Assembly (NCBI GenBank): GCA_003573635.1
Contig: QUTJ01031140.1
Location: forward strand, 1 to 10,020
Origin: Goniomonas avonlea
Lineage: Eukaryota; Cryptophyceae; Goniomonadida; Goniomonadaceae
Reading direction: 5' to 3'
DNA: 10,020 nt
Shown piece after piece: positions 9,201 to 10,020 of the stretch. The notes under the pieces were generated by a model, which was not told the origin of the DNA, did no database searches, and was given only the letters and a program-made list of their open reading frames with translations. The position numbers were made by a program, and so were the translations under genes. Numbering within the stretch: the first letter of the stretch is position 1; each line of letters begins with the position of its first letter.

Positions 9201-9901
9201 TCGGCGGAGGGAAAACACTGGTGTTGGAGGTCCGAATTACGCAGCACTAGGTACTGGCTACTGATACAACACCGCTGCGAAACTGGCACCTCCCTCAGAA
9301 TTGGAGGCCCACCTTGATCGACTTGTGGAGAGCATCCTTGGATATGGCATCTGATACATGTATCAATGGATAATAGCAAGCGAGAACATCCGCCATTGAT
9401 TTTTTTTCTCGAGATGCCAGGGCACGTAACGCCCGGGGGCAAGTCAGGTTAATTTGACTGTTGACAAGCAATAGACCCTGTGATTCATATGTCAAACTCG
9501 GCAAGGAGCGGACGGCCACCTAACGCTGAAAATGAAATGTTTCCTTGGTTGCACGTGGTTGCAGGTGATCGTTTCGACCTAAGCCTTCTGCCATACTCCA
9601 ACGCAATTCACCTTCCACGAGGCCATCTAATATTTACGTTTTATGCATCTCGCATTTCCTCTTGCGCATTTCCTCTAGTGCACATTAAAACGATTCGCGC
9701 AGGAGCTTGCGAAAGCGTGCACCCCTCCAACACCAGGAGAGTACAAGCTCCCGCGACTTCTGCTCCCCAAGCAGGCAGGATGTCACCAAGAGAATGTGGT
9801 CTTGAACAGCACTGCCGTGCCCGAATTGCGGATCACAGCGTCGTTTGAGTTGAACGTCACCCACGATGACCTGGTTCGGTGGACATTGCACTTCAATCCG
9901 G
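129..9901 (+). CDS. Partial gene: large multi-Ig-repeat protein, possibly SMCHD1/GMI1-like (about 24 exons, both ends outside window)
   Basis: Short open blocks bounded by AG acceptors and GT donors chain on the + strand with compatible phases: most introns are phase 0, and phase-1 introns come in matched series (exons 7-8, 10-11, 15-16, 18-21). The spliced product is about 1,040 residues. Order: charged helical segment; acidic linker; BAH/SH3-like beta module; basic helix; then about seven tandem Ig-like repeats with recurring strands such as FKFKVLDIAGNRV, LEVVLKDEGGNV and FKMKLVVADDNEDPV, and domain-closing PG motifs (LMPGPP, TINPG, HFNPG). Known of the family: SMCHD1 and plant GMI1 are nuclear chromatin-silencing or DNA-repair factors with an N-terminal GHKL ATPase, Ig-like repeats and a C-terminal SMC hinge. 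Inferred: this is the middle of such a protein. Neither ATPase nor hinge is in the window, so another nuclear or extracellular Ig-repeat protein remains possible. I am surer of the gene structure than of the family. Confidence 0.6.
264..329 (+). other. Intron, 66 nt
   Basis: GT (gtaggg) to AG (atccatcag). Phase 0. It joins the helical exon to the acidic exon. Confidence 0.55.
330..539 (+). CDS. Exon 2: acidic linker and first half of a BAH/SH3-like module
   Basis: Seventy codons with acceptor atccatcag and donor GAG|gtatct. Residues about 13-34 are strongly acidic (ELDDQ, DDQDDLIDHD). The second half has EFSWEYYKDATVAEL and LSIGDRVSFLRD, the pattern of a first beta strand and turn in BAH- or SH3-like folds. 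Phase 0 joins GLGE to VVALRHC of the next exon, which completes a strand-turn-strand unit. The frame runs open to about 725, but that extension is pyrimidine-rich intron sequence of low complexity. Confidence 0.65.
540..834 (+). other. Intron with CT-rich and CTCG tracts
   Basis: 295 nt, GT (gtatct) to AG (cactctag). It contains a long pyrimidine-rich block at about 600-665 (CTCT/CCTC runs) and a short CTCG tandem at about 684-700. The short open frames here are low-complexity Ser/Leu-rich artefacts. A second AG at 770-771 after a good pyrimidine tract (ccattttccag) opens only blocks that run into stops with no usable donor. Confidence 0.5.
835..945 (+). CDS. Exon 3: second half of BAH/SH3-like module
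   Basis: Thirty-seven codons, phase 0 at both ends. The start was chosen because the frame has a TAG at 832-834 that doubles as the acceptor, and because splicing gives GLGE followed by VVALRHCGGPKGTVRPQVIV, a sensible beta hairpin. It ends with SNLPSPIKPKLQ before gtgcgt. A donor four bases further on (gtattt at 950) is possible but would change the phase. Confidence 0.6.
1046..1153 (+). CDS. Exon 4: basic helical segment
   Basis: The frame reads AMSLLRIQKNFF, ATSRSRPGSR, then LEKQWEKQVELLKR, a clear amphipathic charged helix, ending at AGG|gtacga. The 5' boundary is ambiguous. In-frame phase-0 acceptors occur at 973, 1045 and about 1069. I favour 1045 because ctctaac upstream resembles a branch point and the intron is then 100 nt. 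Using 973 gives a 28-nt intron and adds a proline-rich HPPAPPPPK stretch. Confidence 0.5.
1354..1440 (+). CDS. Exon 5: helix continuation
   Basis: Twenty-nine codons, acceptor gtctgcag and donor AAG|gtacaa, phase 0 at both ends. It reads VTLMHKLQLRHKQGQEEYF and then PPSTMQAGEK. It continues the preceding charged helix and ends in a Pro/Gly-containing turn before the first beta-rich repeat. The 200-nt intron before it (1154-1353) shows no other supported exon. Confidence 0.65.
1584..1688 (+). CDS. Exon 6: start of the Ig-like repeat array
   Basis: Thirty-five codons, acceptor cgagtcgcag and donor GCG|gtagtc, phase 0 at both ends. The product FGGRDIRLHAVSLKPGQVP then IPGRCTLLIERRQPPA alternates hydrophobic and polar residues like Ig-fold strands and ends in a PP linker. 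The frame stays open to 1799, but the extension looks like intron. Confidence 0.65.
1834..1893 (+). CDS. Possible exon with Ig-like strand (LVYEIQAVDYLKNIR); frame does not join cleanly
   Basis: In one frame 1834-1893 reads YLVYYLVYEIQAVDYLKNIR. This has the same form as the first strand of the other repeats (for example FKFKVLDIAGNRV), so it is probably coding. A 12-base unit, TATCTGGTCTAC, is tandemly duplicated at 1834-1857 within it. No phase-0 acceptor is seen upstream in this frame: AGs at 1816-1817 and 1819-1820 give the wrong phase. Joining it to exon 7 would need a 19-nt intron (gtcaac...atccag) or a one-base indel. Confidence 0.35.
1913..2072 (+). CDS. Exon 7: Ig-like repeat, C-terminal strands
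   Basis: The frame after acceptor acatccag reads KSADPTGNKLELQLPAS, then GPGVYDITYSVDGFEDATL, RHCITVQAGEATN, ending in phase 1 at gtgtgt. PGVYDITY is the G-x-Y-x-I strand, and ITVQAGEA is the closing strand with its turn before the next repeat. The phase-1 end fits exon 8 exactly. The 5' boundary is less certain because of the frame problem just upstream. Confidence 0.65.
2163..2275 (+). CDS. Exon 8: Ig-like repeat linker and strand
   Basis: Acceptor acccaaatcag and donor GAG|gtccgt; it enters in phase 1 and leaves in phase 0. Exons 7 and 8 together are 273 nt, a multiple of three. The product VIASWCMEDRELVARLGD then PLPDLKISFKGGQYSTPATE contains the LP-x-L-K-I-S-F strand that opens an Ig-like repeat. 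Confidence 0.65.
2276..2513 (+). other. Intron with CAC-rich low-complexity block
   Basis: 238 nt, gtccgt to ggctcag. A CACC/CACAC-rich stretch lies at about 2320-2372. All three forward frames are largely open across it, but the translations are His/Pro/Thr low complexity. Confidence 0.5.
2514..2657 (+). CDS. Exon 9: Ig-like repeat, middle strands
   Basis: Forty-eight codons, phase 0 at the start (acceptor catggctcag) and at gtgtgt. It reads DLRSRLTIKSKSGHVQFSD, then PEIRGDDLVTHCHLE, PKSILEPDHHGGQN. SGHVQFSD corresponds to the NGxxxF strand of the other repeats. Its 3' connection is unclear: spliced straight to exon 10 the phase is correct, but an expected strand seems to be missing (see the finding on 2658-2880). 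Confidence 0.6.
2881..2953 (+). CDS. Exon 10: closing strands of an Ig-like repeat
   Basis: Acceptor gaacgccag; phase 0 in, phase 1 out (CCA G|gttggt). It reads DIITVSLKLDSG, VSEFDLQLRLMPG. The upstream frame is closed by TGA at 2857-2859, so the exon cannot start earlier. With exon 11 the length is 168 nt, a multiple of three, and the junction restores LMPGPPMQLELV, a typical inter-repeat PG turn. Confidence 0.65.
2954..3226 (+). other. Intron, 273 nt
   Basis: GT (gttggt) to AG (gatgcag), phase 1. Nothing recognisable inside it. Confidence 0.55.
3227..3321 (+). CDS. Exon 11: inter-repeat turn and first strand
   Basis: Acceptor tgtgatgcag; enters in phase 1 and leaves in phase 0 at AAG|gtatgt. 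It reads PPMQLELVGAQPPPSHEPL, then NWGAKLGPFKFK. GPFKFK joins VLDIAGNRV of exon 12 to make the F-x-V-x-D-x-x-G-N strand. The last bases and the donor are copied 90 bp downstream. Confidence 0.7.
3315..3421 (+). repeat. Donor-containing 17-bp direct repeat with TGAACCTGTA tandem array between
   Basis: gttcaaggtatgtcctt occurs at 3315-3331 and again, identically, at 3405-3421, exactly 90 bp apart. The first copy spans the exon 11 donor. Between them lie three TGAACCTGTA units (3351-3380, plus a partial one) and the inverted pair CTTGAAC/GTTCAAG (3329-3335, 3337-3343). This looks like local tandem duplication or slippage inside the start of the intron. Confidence 0.85.
3513..3626 (+). CDS. Exon 12: Ig-like repeat strands
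   Basis: Thirty-eight codons, phase 0 at both ends. The start was placed at acceptor acagcacag because it joins GPFKFK to VLDIAGNRVHSAKVKLECEG, matching the first-strand pattern of other repeats. Acceptors at 3491-3492 (ctgcag) and earlier are also in frame and would add EGMTTAQ. It ends HNNGVVR before gtgcgt. Confidence 0.65.
3627..3704 (+). other. Stopless 78-nt intron (26 codons, in frame)
   Basis: Donor gtgcgt and acceptor acaacgcag. The intron length is a multiple of three and it has no stop in the coding frame, so the ORF reads straight through it. I call it an intron because removal joins NNGVVR to FVGLRVTGAFG, which is the NGxxxF-x-x-L-x-V-x-G signature of this repeat family. Retention would insert a Cys/Pro-rich stretch (EPCPPVGFYFPCRC) into the middle of a strand. 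Confidence 0.6.
3705..3899 (+). CDS. Exon 13: end of one Ig-like repeat and start of the next
   Basis: Sixty-five codons, phase 0 at both ends. It reads FVGLRVTGAFGSNGHLLFSV, MGQPDVRHSVDFSIV, ARNLRIELIVDGVRQPPV, GANSEIPTFSVQ before gtttgc. GHLLFSV is the G-x-L-x-F strand, SVDFSIV closes the repeat, and IPTFSVQ opens the next one. This is one of the clearest coding exons in the window. Confidence 0.75.
3900..4284 (+). other. Intron, 385 nt
   Basis: gtttgc to gtcctgcag, phase 0. It holds GT/TG-rich sequence (about 4080-4150) followed by a CA/AAC-rich stretch (about 4165-4225). Nothing else is recognisable. Confidence 0.5.
4285..4425 (+). CDS. Exon 14: Ig-like repeat strands
   Basis: Forty-seven codons, acceptor tgtcctgcag and donor TCG|gtacga, phase 0 at both ends. 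It reads AGSEPKLRVQLVDGHGQVV, SEPNPLALKVRQSGSSS, FKRQPLYFHDS. KLRVQLVDGHGQVV is the F-x-V-x-V-x-D-x-x-G strand, and LALKVRQ the next one. Confidence 0.75.
4482..4662. mobile_element. MITE-like foldback element, copy 1
   Basis: The left end (about 4482-4514) has caccacga...gattag followed by aaaatggataac. The right end (about 4603-4634) has ctaagctatcc...cctaatctcgtggtg, its imperfect inverted complement. A similar unit recurs about 240 bp downstream. The element is short, non-coding and lies wholly inside an intron. I could not define a target-site duplication. Confidence 0.45.
4735..4949. mobile_element. MITE-like foldback element, copy 2
   Basis: It begins gattagaaataggataacctg, close to gattagaaaatggataactt of copy 1. 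It ends with ctaagtatccatttctagtctcg...cgtggtgtgaa and ccatccaacacta, matching ctaagctatcc...taatctcgtggtgtgaa and cattccaacacta of copy 1. The two ends are also inverted complements of each other (ggata/tatcc, gattagaaa/tttctagtc). The middle sequences have diverged. Confidence 0.45.
5130..5235 (+). CDS. Exon 15: Ig-like repeat, late strands
   Basis: Acceptor ctctcctacag; phase 0 in, phase 1 out (CCA C|gtgcga). It reads LDFSLGVPAPKGESNWCC, SVERGELSLQFRLIGNP. GELSLQFRL is the G-x-L-x-L-x-F strand that ends each repeat. The frame continues open to 5384, but the extra sequence has no repeat character. The 106 nt of this exon plus the 158 nt of the next is a multiple of three. Confidence 0.7.
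5368..5433. repeat. Nested inverted repeat just upstream of an acceptor
   Basis: A perfect 12-bp inverted pair, CTAATATTTTTG (5368-5379) and CAAAAATATTAG (5422-5433), encloses a second perfect 7-bp pair, AACATGC (5397-5403) and GCATGTT (5414-5420). It ends 12 bases before exon 16, within the intron, and could fold the intron 3' end in the transcript. It could also be a small foldback element. Confidence 0.8.
5446..5603 (+). CDS. Exon 16: repeat boundary and first strand of next Ig-like repeat
   Basis: Acceptor gactgactcag; enters in phase 1 (C + AG gives Gln) and leaves in phase 0 at ATG|gtgagc, a strong donor. It reads ELTPLPARPSRLLVRHRPP, ADTMACGKVFKMKL, VVADDNEDPVDSSEFTKEM. KVFKMKLVVADDNEDPV is the repeat-opening strand with its D-x-x-x-x-P turn. 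Confidence 0.75.
5604..6000 (+). other. Intron, 397 nt, with 7-bp tandem array
   Basis: gtgagc to gatgtgttcag, phase 0. It hosts the TGTGCTG array and CT-rich stretches. The frame of exon 16 remains open to 5795, but the translation loses the repeat pattern after the donor. Confidence 0.55.
5831..5886 (+). repeat. (TGTGCTG)8 tandem repeat
   Basis: Eight perfect copies of a 7-bp unit occupy 56 bp inside an intron. Perfect identity suggests recent slippage expansion and length variation among individuals. Confidence 0.95.
6001..6081 (+). CDS. Exon 17: Ig-like repeat strand
   Basis: Twenty-seven codons, acceptor atgtgttcag and donor GAG|gtacgt, phase 0 at both ends. It reads VKLSQRGEDVSVELRDVEG then SKTNSTFE, a typical two-strand segment. 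The frame also reads on for another 32 codons to a TGA that overlaps a possible donor at 6177, giving a very basic tail that does not fit the repeat. Confidence 0.7.
6135..6276 (+). CDS. Exon 18: Ig-like repeat, closing strands
   Basis: The frame reads THNWPTNTTHIQVQVSC, CAVGKAGQDVIVNFQLGE, LQSEDVTLTINPG and leaves in phase 1 (CCA G|gtcctt). Two phase-0 acceptors are possible: 6113 (ggtatcag, intron only 32 nt, adds KVAAALQ) and 6134 (actacag, intron 53 nt). I list the second. A gtgagt at 6178 looks like a donor, but skipping the following bases would remove the strand GQDVIVNFQL, so the exon is kept whole. Confidence 0.6.
6277..6669 (+). other. Intron, 393 nt, CA-rich
   Basis: gtcctt to gatctag, phase 1. 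A CA/CAC-rich low-complexity region spans about 6447-6625. Its translations (Thr/His/Arg runs) are not genes. An AG at about 6649 (atcaccag) is also a plausible acceptor but would break the phase with exon 18. Confidence 0.5.
6670..6759 (+). CDS. Exon 19: inter-repeat turn and opening strand
   Basis: Enters in phase 1: G + GT gives Gly, restoring TINPGAAKTISCN across the junction. It leaves in phase 1 at GAA G|gtatgt. It reads AAKTISCNKILESPNFST, LPPLEVVLKDE. LPPLEVVLKDE plus GGNVA from exon 20 is the classic repeat-opening strand ending in D-x-G-G-N. Confidence 0.7.
6760..7033 (+). other. Intron, 274 nt
   Basis: gtatgt to acaccacag, phase 1. Branch-point-like gactaac occurs near the 5' end only. 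Nothing else is recognisable. Confidence 0.55.
7034..7162 (+). CDS. Exon 20: Ig-like repeat, central strands
   Basis: Acceptor caacaccacag; phase 1 in and out (TCG G|gtaaca). It reads GNVATACPQVVISAEDD, SLTLEGELTISCDDGR, ATFRDIVAS. DDGRATFRDIVAS is the NGxxxF-x-x-(I/L)-x-V strand also seen at the exon 12/13 junction. Confidence 0.75.
7309..7463. mobile_element. Foldback/MITE-like element A
   Basis: Nested inverted repeats: AAAAAGTCCG (7324-7333) pairs with CGGACTTTTT (7440-7449), and inside it GTCAGATCA (7400-7408) pairs with TGATCTGAC (7424-7432). Weaker complementarity extends outward (ctggttccccaaaa against tttgagtgggacag). It is non-coding and intronic. No target-site duplication was defined. 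Confidence 0.45.
7464..7596. mobile_element. Foldback/MITE-like element B
   Basis: The terminal 20-bp arms 7464-7483 and 7577-7596 are inverted complements with 18 of 20 matches (core CCACCGGTTTG/CAAACCGGTGG). A second inverted pair, GCCGAATCG (7500-7508) and CGATTCGGC (7541-7549), lies inside, and ATTCGGC at 7511-7517 could compete as a smaller hairpin. Total length is 133 bp, within the MITE range, directly beside element A. Confidence 0.55.
7855..7990. repeat. TG/TATC/TA microsatellite region
   Basis: A short TG run is followed by tandem TATC units (about 7890-7920), then alternating TA with TCTATA/TATAGA. The last parts are mutually inverted, so the region can form A+T-rich hairpins. Confidence 0.85.
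8195..8322 (+). CDS. Exon 21: Ig-like repeat, closing strands
   Basis: Acceptor cgcatgcag, entering in phase 1. It reads LPEVSEDPFREYTLHV, KRRGGAAIPAAVTLRLWPC, LNACFLE. EYTLHV is the closing-type strand and AVTLRL the next. The 3' end is uncertain. The strong donor ggtgagt at 8336 (adds VCND) leaves phase 1, which does not match exon 22. The weaker gtctgc at 8323 leaves phase 0, which does. I list the phase-compatible end. Confidence 0.6.
8407..8565 (+). CDS. Exon 22: Ig-like repeat
   Basis: Fifty-three codons, acceptor gatcatag and donor CAG|gtgcgt, phase 0 at both ends. It reads RQKGDPLLTTGVRNVNMHE, SLYRAAGRFYPECPLTVLAG, TLLGRSNSNVDQTQ. The segment FYPECPLTVLAGTLLG resembles a boundary between two repeats. 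Confidence 0.65.
8566..9019 (+). other. Intron, 454 nt, with CCTGATA/CATCAGG cluster
   Basis: gtgcgt to ttgcatag, phase 0. The middle is A+T-rich and full of related short words in both orientations (see repeat entry). No coding frame is supported. Confidence 0.5.
8678..8940. repeat. Degenerate CCTGATA/CATCAGG and GATATG repeat cluster
   Basis: CCTGATA occurs at 8687, 8752, 8797 and 8827. The related inverted word CATCAGG occurs at 8678, 8776 and 8883. CATCAGG-A-CCTGATG (8776-8790) is a perfect hairpin. GATATG/GTATGA variants fill the spaces, ending in a TATG/GATATG run at about 8895-8922. It looks like a decayed satellite or nested foldback insertion. Confidence 0.7.
9020..9130 (+). CDS. 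Exon 23: Ig-like repeat opening strand
   Basis: Thirty-seven codons, acceptor ttgcatag and donor AAG|gttcgt, phase 0 at both ends. It reads VHSFKVAGQLSLLVRTHN, ELGQVVDVDPRML, RCSWSK. AGQLSLLVRTHNELGQVV parallels KLRVQLVDGHGQVV of exon 14. The sequence around the donor is a tandem duplicate, so the donor at the next unit is an alternative. Confidence 0.65.
9117..9144 (+). repeat. 14-bp tandem duplication over a splice donor
   Basis: GTTCGTGGTCCAAG occurs twice head to tail (9117-9130 and 9131-9144). The donor of exon 23 lies exactly at the join. Confidence 0.9.
9131..9678 (+). other. Intron, about 548 nt, with candidate cassette exons
   Basis: gttcgt to cctctag. Possible skipped or alternative exons occur at 9177-9249 (after ttttgcag, ending G|gtactg) and from 9566 (after gttgcag, reading GDRFDLSLLPYSNA). 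Neither joins exon 24 in phase with a good donor, so I leave both in the intron. Confidence 0.45.
9679..9901 (+). CDS. Exon 24: Ig-like repeat, last in window
   Basis: The frame reads CTLKRFAQELAKACTPP, TPGEYKLPRLLLPKQAGCH, QENVVLNSTAVPELRITAS, FELNVTHDDLVRWTLHFNPG, leaving in phase 1 at ggtgagg. GEYKLPRL is the G-x-Y-x-L strand and WTLHFNPG is the closing strand with its PG turn. The acceptor may instead be at 9702 (ttcgcgcag), also phase 0. It is long for this gene, at 223 nt. Confidence 0.65.
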
Positions 9902-10020
9902 GTGAGGCTGTACTTGACACGACACGGACATTGTAGACTTGGTTCATTGTGGCCAACACAGCCAATAGCTGCAGTACGCTGGATATCTGCCTGAACCCCC
10001 CCCCCCCTCTCTGACGTCCT
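9902..10020 (+). other. Start of next intron (runs off window)
   Basis: It begins with donor gtgagg and continues to the window end through a C-run (about 9998-10008) that would suit a pyrimidine tract. The following exon is not visible. Confidence 0.45.

Overview
This window looks like the inside of one large, intron-dense protein-coding gene on the + strand of a eukaryotic nuclear genome. No bacterial-type gene organisation is visible and no long ORF is convincing. Instead, about 24 short open blocks (roughly 70 to 220 nt) are flanked by GT donors and AG acceptors, and almost all of them join in a compatible reading phase. Together they give about 3.1 kb of coding sequence, or about 1,040 codons, so roughly 31% of the window is coding. 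Neither the start nor the stop codon of the gene is inside the window. Base composition is near balanced, and the introns carry microsatellites and foldback repeats. The species cannot be named; an alga, a stramenopile or another intron-rich protist or lower eukaryote is plausible.

Protein layout: exons 1-6 (129-1688) encode a charged helical segment, an acidic stretch, a small beta-rich module with the pattern IGDRVSFLRD...GEVVALRH (BAH/SH3-like in character), and another basic helical segment. From about exon 6 to the window end (1584-9901) the product is a tandem array of about seven Ig-like beta-sandwich repeats. The recurring signatures are a strand of the type F-x-V-x-V-x-D-x-x-G-N (FKFKVLDIAGNRV, KLRVQLVDGHGQVV, FKMKLVVADDNEDPV, LEVVLKDEGGNV), a following NGxxxF-x-x-(L/I)-x-V strand, a G-x-(Y/L)-x-(I/L)-x-(F/Y) strand, and a closing ...P-G- before the next repeat (VQAGEA, LMPGPP, TINPG, HFNPG). 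This order (helix, BAH-like module, helix, many Ig-like repeats) resembles the middle of SMCHD1 / plant GMI1-type chromatin proteins. In those proteins a GHKL ATPase lies upstream and an SMC hinge downstream. Both would fall outside this window, so the family call is an inference.

Introns: the larger ones hold a diverged pair of MITE-like elements (about 4482-4950), two adjacent foldback elements (about 7309-7600), a long hairpin next to an acceptor (5368-5433), an eight-copy 7-bp tandem array (5831-5886), a TATC/TA microsatellite (7855-7990), a cluster of CCTGATA/CATCAGG words (8678-8940), and two small duplications that copy splice-donor sequence (3315-3421, 9117-9144). Three places do not splice cleanly (about 1807-1912, 2658-2880 and 8322-8407) and need transcript data. 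I saw no rRNA, tRNA, CRISPR array or intact transposase gene.
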